Positions 8,390-17,003 of a DNA stretch of 61,299 bases are shown here, piece by piece. Source of the stretch: TMED14 sp041158165 (GTDB lineage: Bacteria; Bacteroidota; Bacteroidia; Flavobacteriales; Schleiferiaceae); the NCBI GenBank assembly GCA_041158165.1, contig JBEBBW010000006.1, forward strand, positions 1 through 61,299, read 5' to 3'. Position numbers and translations under genes: made by a program. The notes below the pieces were generated by a model. The model was not told the origin of the DNA and did no database searches. It saw only the letters and a list, made by a program, of their open reading frames with translations. How positions within the stretch are numbered: the first letter of the stretch is position 1; every line of letters starts with the position of its first letter.

Positions 8390-9219
8390 GCCTTCGACTG
8401 GGTTTCTGCTAGCAGCATCGATAGTAGGTGGCGCGGCGTAGCGTCTACTTTTTCATCTTCCTCTTCGGGTTCCTTCACGTCTGGGTGTTGGTAAAGGGAC
8501 CACTGAGTGCCATCCCACTCCAATGCAGTTAGGTTTTCAATCCAATCACCCGAATTGAGGTAGTCAATTGCACGATCGCCAACCTGAATTGCGCGCATTT
8601 GAGGCTGGTGAATATGTCCACACACTACTCGACCGTAGCCTTGGCGAATCGCCATTTCGGCGGCGGCCACTTCGAAATCGCCCACATACTTCACGGCCTT
8701 TTTCACGGAATCTTTGATCGTCTTACTGAGGGAGTACTTTTCACGGCCCATGCGCTCGAGCAGGACGTTGAGCCATCGATTAACCCAAATGAGCAGGTCG
8801 TAGGACCATCCGCCTAGCTTAGCTAGCCAGCGCGCATTTTGTATGCTCGCGTCAAAAATGTCTCCGTGAAAAAACCATGTGCGCACACCACCAACCGGCA
8901 GGACCAGGGAATTGCGCAGGTGGATGCGCCCCAGGTCAGCGTCGGCAAACCGCCGTAGCAGTTCGTCGTGGTTCCCCGTGATGTAGTATACTTCGGTGCC
9001 TTTTTGCGCCATGGTGATTAAGCGCTTCACCACTTTAAAATGGCTTTTTGGAAAGTAGGATTTCTTGAAATTCCAGATGTCAATAATGTCGCCATTGAGG
9101 ATCAGCACGTCAGGCTGAATGCCTTTCAGGTAGGCGAGCAATTCGCGGGCGTGGCATCCAAACGTTCCGAGATGGAGGTCGCTTAGGACGACAAGAGGTA
9201 CATGGCGGCGGGAACTCAT
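8386..9219 (-). CDS. LpxH-like calcineurin-type metallophosphoesterase
   Basis: The motifs of UDP-2,3-diacylglucosamine pyrophosphatase-like phosphoesterases are present: DLHLG (Asp14, His16), NGDIID (Asp44), GNHDE (Asn83, His84), HGDIFD and CGHIH. These ligate two metals. The length (277 aa) and the C-terminal extension after the catalytic core match the Bacteroidota LpxH-like subgroup, which is not proven to be the lipid A enzyme. It lies four bases overlapped with a glycosyltransferase gene, which suggests work on a lipid or sugar-phosphate intermediate. The upstream 112-bp divergent gap to the M23 peptidase shows no exact TAnnTTTG box for this gene (best: GGTCTTTG, two mismatches). Confidence 0.85.
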   Translation of the reverse strand: MSSRRHVPLVVLSDLHLGTFGCHARELLAYLKGIQPDVLILNGDIIDIWNFKKSYFPKSHFKVVKRLITMAQKGTEVYYITGNHDELLRRFADADLGRIHLRNSLVLPVGGVRTWFFHGDIFDASIQNARWLAKLGGWSYDLLIWVNRWLNVLLERMGREKYSLSKTIKDSVKKAVKYVGDFEVAAAEMAIRQGYGRVVCGHIHQPQMRAIQVGDRAIDYLNSGDWIENLTALEWDGTQWSLYQHPDVKEPEEEDEKVDATPRHLLSMLLAETQSKA

Positions 9220-9331
9220 TGAGTTGCAAAGACCTGACTTCTGTGTAACCTCAGCGTTATCCTATTTTTAGGCAATTGGTACTTATCAACAGGGTTATCC
9301 CCGGTGCTTTGGCCGTATTTTAGAGCCCTCA

Positions 9332-10594
9332 ATGACCAAAAAATCCCCAAAAAAGCGCAACCTGCCCGTGTGGTTGGCCGTGGCCATCGGGTTGAGCCTG
9401 ATTCTCAGTCTTTGGCTGCTGGCTCGGGTCCTCCCGTCCTCGTCCGCATCGGCGGAGGCCGAGGGCGAAGAAGTGGATCCCGGCTTCCTTTTTGGCTACT
9501 CCCTTCGGGAATACGACGCGAAGCGCTACGAAGTTGGCGAAGGCGAAACCTTTGGCGGACTTATGGACTCCTGGGGCGTTGACGCGGTCAAGGTCGACGA
9601 ACTGCTCCAGAAAGGATCCGAGGATTTTAATCCGCGCAAGTGGCGCGCCGGCGATGCCTACTGGTTGCTGCGGAGCAAGGACTCCACCCACCAAGTAACT
9701 TACTTTATTTACGAGCCCTCCGTGGCCGAATATGTGGTGTTTGGACTGCGCGACAGCCTATTTGTGCGCAAGGTGGAACGCCCCAAAGTCACGAAAGAAC
9801 GCGCCGTAGGTGGCGAAATCAATGGGTCACTTTATGCAACCCTCGAAAAGCAGGGCGTATCGCCGGCGGTGGCGGTGAAGCTCTCCGAAGTCTACGCGTG
9901 GACCATCGACTTCTTTCGAATTCAAGCGGGCGATCGCTTTGAGGTGATTTACGAGGAATCCTACGTCGACGATACGGTATTTGTGGGTACGGGCAAAATT
10001 TTGGCTGCGCGCTTTTTCCACAACGGGAAGTCATTTTATGCGTTTAGGTACGAAAACGGCGAGGTCGAGGGCTACTACGACCACGAAGGCGAGGGCATGA
10101 AGCGCATGTTCTTGAAGGCGCCGTTGGAGTTTGCGCGCATCACTTCGCGCTACACCATGAACCGCTTTCACCCGGTTCAGAAGCGCTGGAAGGCGCACTT
10201 GGGCACGGACTATGCTGCGCCGTCGGGCACGCCCATTCTCGCCACGGCGAGCGGAACCGTCATTGCCGCAGCCTACAATTCTGCCAACGGCAACTACGTG
10301 AAGATCAAGCACAACGGCACCTACACTACCCAGTACCTTCACATGAGCCGCATCGGCAAAGGGGTGCGGAGCGGTTCGCGTGTCGAACAGGGCCAAGTTA
10401 TTGGGTACGTGGGCTCCACTGGATTAGCCACGGGCCCCCACGTGTGCTATCGCTTCTGGAAAAACGGCAAGCAGGTAGACCCCCTTAAGGAGCCTATTCA
10501 GCGAGCAGATCCGTTGCCGCGCTCACTTTGGAGCGACTTCGAATCGGGAATGAAGCCGCGAAAGGCTATTTTAGATTCCTTAGCTGAGGCATAG
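9332..10594 (+). CDS. M23-family peptidoglycan DD-metallopeptidase
   Basis: One N-terminal membrane helix (about residues 10-32) anchors the protein in the inner membrane facing the periplasm. A region at about 50-250 resembles the OapA/LysM-like N-domains that precede LytM modules. The C-terminal peptidase M23 domain (about 275-385) shows the zinc ligands His289 and Asp293 in HLGTDYA, the YLHM histidine and the final GPHVCYRFW histidine. All catalytic residues are present, so this should be an active crosslink-cutting enzyme rather than an EnvC/NlpD-type activator. It sits alone between a divergent operon and an unknown membrane protein. Confidence 0.92.
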   Translation: MTKKSPKKRNLPVWLAVAIGLSLILSLWLLARVLPSSSASAEAEGEEVDPGFLFGYSLREYDAKRYEVGEGETFGGLMDSWGVDAVKVDELLQKGSEDFNPRKWRAGDAYWLLRSKDSTHQVTYFIYEPSVAEYVVFGLRDSLFVRKVERPKVTKERAVGGEINGSLYATLEKQGVSPAVAVKLSEVYAWTIDFFRIQAGDRFEVIYEESYVDDTVFVGTGKILAARFFHNGKSFYAFRYENGEVEGYYDHEGEGMKRMFLKAPLEFARITSRYTMNRFHPVQKRWKAHLGTDYAAPSGTPILATASGTVIAAAYNSANGNYVKIKHNGTYTTQYLHMSRIGKGVRSGSRVEQGQVIGYVGSTGLATGPHVCYRFWKNGKQVDPLKEPIQRADPLPRSLWSDFESGMKPRKAILDSLAEA

Positions 10595-10613
10595 TACTTA
10601 ATTCATTATATTG

Positions 10614-10628
10614 CATTGAATATCAATG
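10614..10628. other. Small palindrome CATTG-N5-CAATG before the membrane protein gene
   Basis: Perfect 5-bp inverted repeat with a 5-base spacer in an AT-rich 40-base gap, ending seven bases before the ATG at 10636. It could be an operator, but it is short and could be chance. There is no T-tract, so it is not a terminator. Confidence 0.3.
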
Positions 10629-10635
10629 TAGTATA

Positions 10636-11523
10636 ATGGTAATTGCCCGCTGGTCAAGTTGGTTTTTTGGAAGCGAATTTCGTAGCGCTTTAGGGCGAAT
10701 GACCCTCTTTGCGGCGATTGCCTTTTTTGTGGTCCACCTGCTGCTTTTTGCACTCAAACCGTGGATCCCAGAGTTGACGAGCAGTCCGTTGTTTGCTAGC
10801 CCAATCAATGCGATTTACACGCCATTTTCGATTTTATTGGTGTTTGAGGTATACCTCCTTGTGTACTACTTACGACGGTCTACCACGATCTACATCGGAA
10901 AGCAGTACGAAATAATGGCGCTCATTCTCATCCGCGGAATCTTTAAGGATATGACCCACTTGGATCTCACCCAATCTGGATTCCTTAAAGGGGCAAATTG
11001 GGATTTAGCATTGGACTTATTTACGGTCGTAGCTGTGTACGCGCTGATATTTATGTTTTACCGGATTTCAGGCTACTTCCAAAGTAAAGACCGTCTCGAA
11101 GCGGATCAGCCTCTTGAGTCTGGAGCGCTTCGCCGGTTTGTTCGCGCTAAAAATGCACTAGCACTAATTCTATTAGTATTTCTTACCGCGTTATCGATGT
11201 ACAGCTTAGCCGACTGGTGGGCTGGAGATGAAGTTGGGGCTTCATCGGTTCTCGACCTTAACGCAATCTTTTTTGATCAGTTCTACACGGTGCTCATCAT
11301 GAGCGACGTACTGATTCTGCTACTTTCCTTGCTTTACAGTGATGACTTCCCCACCATTATTCGCAACTCAAGCTTTGTGGTATCTACCATATTGCTCAAG
11401 TTCTCGTTTGCTGCGGAATCGGGAATTTCTCAAGTGCTCATTTTGATCGGGGTAGCCTTTGGGGTGCTCATGCTTGCCCTGTCCAATGCGTTTTATCGCA
11501 TTAACTACGTGAAAAACCCCTAG
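10636..11523 (+). CDS. Multi-spanning membrane protein of unknown function
   Basis: I do not recognise a family. The protein has 295 residues with about six to eight hydrophobic helices (roughly 20-42, 58-80, 88-104, 126-146, 172-192, 215-240, 248-285) and no signal peptide. Conserved-looking charged loops include FKDMTHLDLTQSG around residues 102-115. The base composition of the gene is visibly more AT-rich than its neighbours, and its start lies in an AT-rich gap with a small palindrome, without a TAnnTTTG box. It ends five bases before the stop of convergent leuS. A transporter or structural membrane role cannot be decided. Confidence 0.75.
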   Translation: MVIARWSSWFFGSEFRSALGRMTLFAAIAFFVVHLLLFALKPWIPELTSSPLFASPINAIYTPFSILLVFEVYLLVYYLRRSTTIYIGKQYEIMALILIRGIFKDMTHLDLTQSGFLKGANWDLALDLFTVVAVYALIFMFYRISGYFQSKDRLEADQPLESGALRRFVRAKNALALILLVFLTALSMYSLADWWAGDEVGASSVLDLNAIFFDQFYTVLIMSDVLILLLSLLYSDDFPTIIRNSSFVVSTILLKFSFAAESGISQVLILIGVAFGVLMLALSNAFYRINYVKNP

Positions 11524-11528
11524 AGGGC

Positions 11529-14348
11529 TTACCCCACTACGTTCACAATCCGCCCCGGTACCACAATGACCTTTTTGGGCTGGCGTCCCTCGAGGAAGTG
11601 GGCCGTTTTTTCGTGGGCCATGACCTCGGCCTCGACCTCGGCCGCGGTGGCCGACGCCGGCAGCTCCAGCTGGAAGCGCGTCTTTCCATTGAACTGAACC
11701 GGGTAGTTCACGCTGTCCTTGACCAAGTATTCCGGCTTGAGCACCGGGTAGGCGGCCAGCACCACGCTGCCTTCGCCGCCCAATTCCGCCCATAGGGCCT
11801 CCGCCGTGTGCGGCGCAAAAGGCTCTAAGAGCACGGCGAAATCGCGCAAGGTTGTTTCGGCTAGTTGCGGCAGGGCACTCCACGCATTGACCGCAATCAT
11901 CATGGCGCTGACCGACGTGTTGAACGACAGCGTTTCTACGTCGCGTTGCAGCTTGTCGATCAGGCCGTGCAGGGTGCGCAGTTCCTCGGCGCTGGCCTCG
12001 CCCCCATGGCGTTTTTCCATGAGGCGAACGGACTTTTTCAAAAAGCCCACCACGCCCGACATTCCTTGGGTATCCCAGGGCTTGCTCTGCTCGATGGGGC
12101 CCAAAAACATTTCAAATAGGCGCACGGCGTCGGCGCCGTACTGGTCGGCCAACGCGTCGGGGTTCACGACGTTGTACTTGGACTTGGACATCTTCTCGAC
12201 CTCGCGCTCGACCTTGAACGGACCGTCGGCCGGAATAAATTCCGTTTGCGCCCAGCTTGGCATCCACGCCTTGAGGGCGTCGCGGTCCACTTCGTTGCGC
12301 TCGTTGACCAAGCTGACGTCGACGTGCAGCTTTTGGGTGGCGTACTGCCCAGCGAGCTCGGCGCTAACCACGGTCTGGGTTCCCTCAATGCGGTGCACAA
12401 AGGCACTGATGCCCTGAATCATGCCTTGGTTTACCAAACGCTTAAACGGCTCGCGGAACCCAATGTGGCCCAGGTCGTGAAGGGCGTGCGTCCAAAAACG
12501 GCTGTACAAAAGGTGGCCGGTGGCGTGCTCGCTTCCGCCTACATAAAGGTCCACTTGGCCCCAGTAGTCGGCGGCGGCGCGATCCACGGGCGCGGAACCG
12601 TTGGCGGAATCCATGTACCTCAGGAAGTACCAGGAACTTCCGGCCCAACCGGGCATGGTCGTCGTCTCGAGCGGAAGGCCTTCGGCCGAAACCCAGCGCT
12701 CCGCGCGCGCAAGCGGCGGCTCCCCGTCTTCGGTAGGCAAATACTTGTCGACCGCGGGCAGCTTCAGCGGAAGCTCCTCCACCGGAAGCCCCTCGGGCAC
12801 CCCGTCGCGGTACGCAATCGGAATGGGTTCACCCCAGTAGCGCTGGCGGCCAAACACGGCGTCCCTTAGTCGGTACTGCACCGTGCGCTCGCCCAGTCCG
12901 CGCTGCTCCAGCTCGGCTATGGCGCGATCGATCGCCTCTAACGTCGAAAGTCCGTCCAAAAAGTCCGACGCCATGGCGCGGCCCGACTTGGCCTCGTAGG
13001 CTTCGGCTTGCACGTCCACGGGCTCGTTCGACACCACCACCTGCACAATCGGCAAGCCCATGGCCTTGGCCAGCGCATGGTCGCGGCTGTCGTGGCCCGG
13101 AACCGCCATCACGGCCCCCGTTCCGTAGCCCATCAGCACGTAGTCGCTGGTCCACACCGGAATCGGCGCACCGGTGAACGGATGCTCCACGTAAGTTCCC
13201 GTAAACACGCCGCTCACCGTCTTCGTGTCGGCTTGGCGGTCGCGCTCGCTCCGGCGTGCCGCCCGCTCGCAGTAGGCCTCCACGTCGGCCCGCTGGGCCT
13301 CGGTCGTCCACGCCCCGAGCAGCGGGTGCTCGGGGGCGACCACCATAAACGTGGCGCCAAAAATCGTGTCGGGACGCGTCGAAAACACTTCGAGCACTTC
13401 GGCTTCGCGGGCTTCACCCGCTCCGCCTGCAACCAGTTGCTGGTTACTAGTCGCCTCGCCCGCTCCGCGAGCGAGGACGTTAAACCGAATGCGCGCTCCT
13501 TGGCTGCGGCCGATCCAGTGGCGCTGCGATTCCTTGATGCTGTCGCTCCAATTCAGCTCGTCGAGGCCGTCGAGCAGGCGCTGGGCAAAAGCACTGATGC
13601 GCATCGACCACTGCAGCATGGGCTTTTGGACGACGGGGTGTCCGCCGCGCTCGCTCAGGCCGTTCACCACTTCGTCGTTGGCCAGCACCGTACCCAGGGC
13701 AGGGCACCAGTTCACGAGCGATTCGCTGCGGTAGGCGAGGCGGTAGTGCTGCAGCAAGGCTTCACGCTGCGCCGCGTTCATCGCCGCCCATTCGGCTGCC
13801 GTGCAGGCGGGTTCGCCGTGGCACGCGGCATTCAAGCCTTCGGTGCCCCGTGCGGTCAGGTGCGCCAGAAGCGTTTCGATCGGCTCCGCGCGCTCAACCG
13901 CCTTGTTGTACCAAGCGCCAAAAAGCTGCAAAAAGATCCACTGCGTCCAGCGGTAGTAGTCGGGGTCGCAGGTTTGCACTTCACGGCTCCAGTCAAATCC
14001 AAGTCCGAGGCGGTTGAGCTGCTCTCGGTATCGCTCGATGTTGGTTTCGGTGGTGACGGCGGGGTGTTGACCTGTTTGGATGGCGTACTGCTCCGCGGGG
14101 AGTCCGAAGGCGTCAAAGCCCATGGGATGCAGTACGTTAAAGCCTTGGTGGCGCTTAAAGCGGCTAACGATGTCGCTGGCGATGTACCCAAGCGGGTGGC
14201 CGACGTGGAGTCCGGCGCCCGAAGGGTAGGGAAACATGTCGAGCACATAAAACGGCTTCCGATTCGACGGAAATTCCGCGCGGTACACGTTTAAAGTGCG
14301 CCATAATTGCTGCGCGCGAGCATCCCATTCGGTCGGTCGGTATTCCAT
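11529..14348 (-). CDS. leuS: Leucyl-tRNA synthetase
   Basis: Class I synthetase charging tRNA-Leu with leucine. The HIGH-type motif is GLHVGHPLG near residue 42, the zinc/CP1 region follows, the editing domain carries STRPDTIFGATF and the KMSKS motif (KMSKSKYN) lies in the C-terminal third. The start ATG at 14348 (MEYRPTEW) is chosen over an upstream in-frame start because it gives the normal N-terminus and because an exact -7 box ends five bases before it. An extra stretch of about 20 residues with a repeated GAGEA motif sits at the entry to the editing domain (see the repeat entry). The gene is monocistronic and diverges from ftsX with only 47 bases between start codons. Confidence 0.97.
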   Translation of the reverse strand: MEYRPTEWDARAQQLWRTLNVYRAEFPSNRKPFYVLDMFPYPSGAGLHVGHPLGYIASDIVSRFKRHQGFNVLHPMGFDAFGLPAEQYAIQTGQHPAVTTETNIERYREQLNRLGLGFDWSREVQTCDPDYYRWTQWIFLQLFGAWYNKAVERAEPIETLLAHLTARGTEGLNAACHGEPACTAAEWAAMNAAQREALLQHYRLAYRSESLVNWCPALGTVLANDEVVNGLSERGGHPVVQKPMLQWSMRISAFAQRLLDGLDELNWSDSIKESQRHWIGRSQGARIRFNVLARGAGEATSNQQLVAGGAGEAREAEVLEVFSTRPDTIFGATFMVVAPEHPLLGAWTTEAQRADVEAYCERAARRSERDRQADTKTVSGVFTGTYVEHPFTGAPIPVWTSDYVLMGYGTGAVMAVPGHDSRDHALAKAMGLPIVQVVVSNEPVDVQAEAYEAKSGRAMASDFLDGLSTLEAIDRAIAELEQRGLGERTVQYRLRDAVFGRQRYWGEPIPIAYRDGVPEGLPVEELPLKLPAVDKYLPTEDGEPPLARAERWVSAEGLPLETTTMPGWAGSSWYFLRYMDSANGSAPVDRAAADYWGQVDLYVGGSEHATGHLLYSRFWTHALHDLGHIGFREPFKRLVNQGMIQGISAFVHRIEGTQTVVSAELAGQYATQKLHVDVSLVNERNEVDRDALKAWMPSWAQTEFIPADGPFKVEREVEKMSKSKYNVVNPDALADQYGADAVRLFEMFLGPIEQSKPWDTQGMSGVVGFLKKSVRLMEKRHGGEASAEELRTLHGLIDKLQRDVETLSFNTSVSAMMIAVNAWSALPQLAETTLRDFAVLLEPFAPHTAEALWAELGGEGSVVLAAYPVLKPEYLVKDSVNYPVQFNGKTRFQLELPASATAAEVEAEVMAHEKTAHFLEGRQPKKVIVVPGRIVNVVG
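13392..13477 (-). repeat. Repeat-like in-frame insertion inside leuS
   Basis: Between the strand ending RIRFNV and the strand EVFSTRPDT, other LeuRS proteins have about 8 residues; here there are about 28. The DNA contains two imperfect 16-base direct repeats (13412-13427 and 13454-13469, 13 of 16 identical) around a perfect 6-bp hairpin with a 3-base loop (13431-13445, AACCAG/CTGGTT). The protein shows GAGEA twice. This looks like a small dispersed palindromic element that entered in frame. A related C/G-rich string occurs in a linker of sprA at 54567-54599. Confidence 0.5.
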
Positions 14349-14353
14349 GGCCG

Positions 14354-14361
14354 CAAAAGTA
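14354..14361 (-). promoter_or_regulatory. leuS: -7 box TACTTTTG, ends 5 bases before leuS ATG
   Basis: Exact TAnnTTTG on the minus strand with five bases to the ATG at 14348. It lies back to back with the ftsX promoter in a 47-base divergent region. Confidence 0.75.
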
Positions 14362-14383
14362 GCCCCGTGCCTCGGATTTCGCG

Positions 14384-14391
14384 TAGATTTG
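14384..14391 (+). promoter_or_regulatory. ftsX: -7 box TAGATTTG, ends 4 bases before ftsX ATG
   Basis: Exact TAnnTTTG with four bases to the ATG at 14396, so the transcript is predicted to be leaderless. It drives the ftsX-DUF3098-uppP-truB operon. Confidence 0.75.
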
Positions 14392-14395
14392 TGGT

Positions 14396-15280
14396 ATGGC
14401 CAAAGCACAAGGAGAAGAAGCCTTCAACAAGCGCCGCGTGCGCTTTTCGTACGCCGGGGTGGTGCTCAGCATCGGACTCGTGCTGTTTTTAACTGGGATT
14501 ATGGCTACGCTGGCCTACCAATCCCAGGTACTGACCGACGACCTCAAAGAGAATTTTACGTTTACGTTGTTTCTGAAGCCAGAGACCAGTCAGGACCAAG
14601 CTGATGCGTTCATCAAGGAATGGTCCGACGAAGCCGAGATACGCAGCCTTCGCTTTGTGGGAAAGGACGAAGCCGCCGTTCAGTTCCAAAAAGATTTGGG
14701 CGAAGACTTTGTGGATTTTCTTGGATTTAATCCGCTTAGCGACGCCATCGACGTGAAGCTGAAGGCCGACTATGTGAGCCCCGAGCAGCTTGCGAAACTC
14801 CAAGAGCGCTTCGCCAAGTCGTCCATTATCGAAAACATGGCCTACGACCGCGATTTGGTGTCGGTCATTCACCAAAACGTGGGTAAAATCAATACGGCCA
14901 TGCTGGCGGCGGTGGTGGTGCTGCTCTTCGTGAGCTTGATGCTGATCAACAATGCGCTTCGCCTGGCGATCTACGCGCGCCGCTTCACCCTGAAGACGAT
15001 GCAGTTGGTTGGCGCCACCAAGTCCTTTATTCACAAGCCGTTTTTGAAAGAGGGCCTCATTCTTGGCGCGCTGGGCGGACTCCTCGCTGCGGTACTCCTC
15101 GCTACCACCTACGCGGTCCTGATAAACGAGTGGCCTCGCCTGGCCGTGAGCTTGACCTGGTCGCTATGGTCTGCGCTCGCCGTTGGACAACTATTTGTGG
15201 GCATCGCCCTGACTACCGCTTCGACCGCCCTGTCGGTTCACCGCTACCTTGCACTTAAAACCCACCAACTTTACGAATAA
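14396..15280 (+). CDS. ftsX: Cell division ABC-transporter-like permease FtsX
   Basis: FtsX works with the ATPase FtsE in the inner membrane to control peptidoglycan hydrolases during division. The protein (294 aa) has helix 1 at about 21-43, a periplasmic domain at about 45-165 (SVIHQNVGKIN at its end) and then three helices at about 166-186, 215-240 and 255-280, the standard FtsX topology. The motif TLKTMQLVGATKSFI matches the FtsX cytoplasmic coupling loop. No ftsE is adjacent, which is usual in Bacteroidota. Its stop overlaps the start of the next gene (TAATG), so the following three genes are co-transcribed. Confidence 0.95.
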   Translation: MAKAQGEEAFNKRRVRFSYAGVVLSIGLVLFLTGIMATLAYQSQVLTDDLKENFTFTLFLKPETSQDQADAFIKEWSDEAEIRSLRFVGKDEAAVQFQKDLGEDFVDFLGFNPLSDAIDVKLKADYVSPEQLAKLQERFAKSSIIENMAYDRDLVSVIHQNVGKINTAMLAAVVVLLFVSLMLINNALRLAIYARRFTLKTMQLVGATKSFIHKPFLKEGLILGALGGLLAAVLLATTYAVLINEWPRLAVSLTWSLWSALAVGQLFVGIALTTASTALSVHRYLALKTHQLYE

Positions 15281-15504
15281 TGAAAACGACGTTCCTATTT
15301 GAGCGCGGCAACTACATCTTGATGCTCGCTGGCCTGGCCCTCATCGTCCTCGGATTCATCTTGATGTCGGGCGGAGGTTCAGAAGACCCCAATGTCTACA
15401 ATCCAGAACTCTTCAGCGCCCGCCGCATCGTGGTGGCGCCGTTTTTCATCGTGGTAGGCTTTGCCGTGGAGGTTTGGGCCATCATGCGTACGACCAAGGC
15501 CTAA
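15280..15504 (+). CDS. DUF3098 small membrane protein
   Basis: A 74-residue protein with two membrane helices (about 10-30 and 49-70) joined by the loop SGGGSEDPNVYNPELFSARRI, matching the Bacteroidota-specific DUF3098 family, which is typically encoded between ftsX and uppP as here. It starts on the last base of the ftsX stop codon and ends three bases before uppP. Its role is unknown; the context points to envelope or division. Confidence 0.93.
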   Translation: MKTTFLFERGNYILMLAGLALIVLGFILMSGGGSEDPNVYNPELFSARRIVVAPFFIVVGFAVEVWAIMRTTKA

Positions 15505-15507
15505 CCA

Positions 15508-16308
15508 ATGGATTGGCTCAGCGCACTCATCCTCGGCATCATTCAGGGGTTGGCCGAGTTTTTACCCGTTAGTTCCTCAGGCCACCTCGAGCTTGGTCGG
15601 TCCTTGCTCGGGCTCGAAATGTCGGGTGAAACTGGCTTGCTGTTCACCATCACGGTTCACGCGGGCACCGCGCTTTCGACGGTCGTGGTGTTTTACAAAG
15701 ACATTGTGTCGATTCTCGGCGGAATTTTTAAAGGCCACGAGGAAGACCGCAAGTTTGCCGGCGCCATCTTGGTATCCATGATTCCGGCTGGCGTCATCGG
15801 GCTGCTGTTTGAGGACGCCATCGAAGGGCTTTTTGAGGGCTCGACGCTGCTAGTAGGCTTAATGCTTCTGGTTACCGGGCTGCTGCTGCTGATGGCGGAC
15901 CAGGCCAAGAAGACCCACAAAAAAGTCTCGCTTGGCGACGCCTTTGCTGTGGGCATTGCCCAGGCCATCGCTATCCTACCCGGAATTTCGCGCAGTGGCG
16001 CCACCATCTCAGCCAGCGTGCTGCTCGGTATTGACCGCGAAAAAGCGGCCCGCTTTTCCTTCTTGATGGTGGTTCCGGTGATCCTCGGCAAGATGCTTCT
16101 GGACGTCGTAGACATGACCTCGAACCCTGAGTCTGCCTCAGATACGATGCTCATGCCCCTAATGGTTGGTTTTGTCGCTGCCTTCATCACGGGACTGTGG
16201 GCGTGCCGAACCATGATTCAGCTGGTGAAGCGCGCGAAGCTCAAGTACTTTGCGTACTACTGCTTCGCGGTAGGGGCCATTGCGAGTTTGTGGACGGCAC
16301 TAGCCTAA
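15508..16308 (+). CDS. uppP: Undecaprenyl-diphosphatase
   Basis: An integral membrane enzyme of the BacA/UppP family that recycles undecaprenyl diphosphate to the monophosphate carrier for peptidoglycan and other glycans. Motifs present: AEFLPVSSSGHLELG near residues 14-28 and the second catalytic block PGISRSGATISASVLLGIDREKAARFSF (about 155-182). The length (266 aa) and multiple helices are normal. It starts three bases after the DUF3098 gene and its 3' end overlaps the probable truB start, so it is translated within the ftsX operon. Confidence 0.96.
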   Translation: MDWLSALILGIIQGLAEFLPVSSSGHLELGRSLLGLEMSGETGLLFTITVHAGTALSTVVVFYKDIVSILGGIFKGHEEDRKFAGAILVSMIPAGVIGLLFEDAIEGLFEGSTLLVGLMLLVTGLLLLMADQAKKTHKKVSLGDAFAVGIAQAIAILPGISRSGATISASVLLGIDREKAARFSFLMVVPVILGKMLLDVVDMTSNPESASDTMLMPLMVGFVAAFITGLWACRTMIQLVKRAKLKYFAYYCFAVGAIASLWTALA

Positions 16309-17003
16309 TCATTCCGTCAACCCTTGACGAAGCAAGGGCCGGATTCTGGATTTCGGTCGACAAGCCCTTGGGCTGGACCTCGTTTGATGTGGTGGCCAAG
16401 GTGCGCAACGCGCTAAAGCGGCGCTACGGAACCCGAATTAAAATTGGCCATGCCGGAACCCTCGATCCATTGGCCACGGGGATGCTGGTCCTGGCCGTGG
16501 GCCATAAAACCAAAGAAATTGAATCGGTCATGGCGGGGGCCAAAGCCTACACGGCAACGCTTAAGCTGGGCGCTACGACCGCGAGCTACGACGCGGAAAC
16601 TCCGGAGCAGCCCACGGGATGTGCTATCCCCGCACTGACTCCAGCGCTCGCCACCGAACTACATCGGGTGTTCACGGGCACCGTAATGCAGGTTCCGCCT
16701 CAGTTCAGCGCGGTGAAAGTCGACGGAAAACGCGCCTACGACATGGCCCGAACGGGCAAAGTGGCTGAGGTCAAAGCCCGCCCAGTCCAAATTGATGACC
16801 TAAGCCTGCGTGCAATCGACGAAACGCACTGGGAATTGAGCGTGCGCTGCGGCAAAGGCACCTACATTCGATCGCTAGGCCACGACATCGGCCAGCATGT
16901 GGGCTGCGGAGCCTACCTCACCGCCCTCCGCCGCACCGAGGTGGCGCCGTTTACCGAAATGCACAGCGTAGAGGCTGTGCTGGCGGCCATTCAGTCGTCG
17001 TAG
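16290..17003 (+). CDS. truB: tRNA pseudouridine(55) synthase
   Basis: TruB makes pseudouridine 55 in the T-loop of tRNAs. The signature GHAGTLDPLATGMLVLAVG contains the catalytic Asp, and further family blocks follow: VMAGAKAYTATLKLG, then QVPPQFSAVKVDGKRAY and CGKGTYIRSLGHDIG. The start is uncertain. GTG 16290 gives 15 residues before the conserved GFWISVDKPLGWTSFD and a 19-base overlap with uppP; a GTG at 16197 would add an unlikely 31 residues inside uppP. The 3' end overlaps the convergent unknown gene by 13 bases. Confidence 0.9.
   Translation: MDGTSLIIPSTLDEARAGFWISVDKPLGWTSFDVVAKVRNALKRRYGTRIKIGHAGTLDPLATGMLVLAVGHKTKEIESVMAGAKAYTATLKLGATTASYDAETPEQPTGCAIPALTPALATELHRVFTGTVMQVPPQFSAVKVDGKRAYDMARTGKVAEVKARPVQIDDLSLRAIDETHWELSVRCGKGTYIRSLGHDIGQHVGCGAYLTALRRTEVAPFTEMHSVEAVLAAIQSS

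Noticed and set aside
13008..14294. Long open frame of about 428 codons antisense to leuS
   Set aside because: It lies entirely inside a convincing leuS gene, its product is Arg/Val/His-rich with no family resemblance, and such frames are expected opposite high-G+C coding sequence.
16197..16289. N-terminal extension of truB from a GTG at 16197
   Set aside because: The extra residues (VPNHDSAGEAREAQ and on) read out of the uppP sequence in another frame and have no counterpart in TruB.
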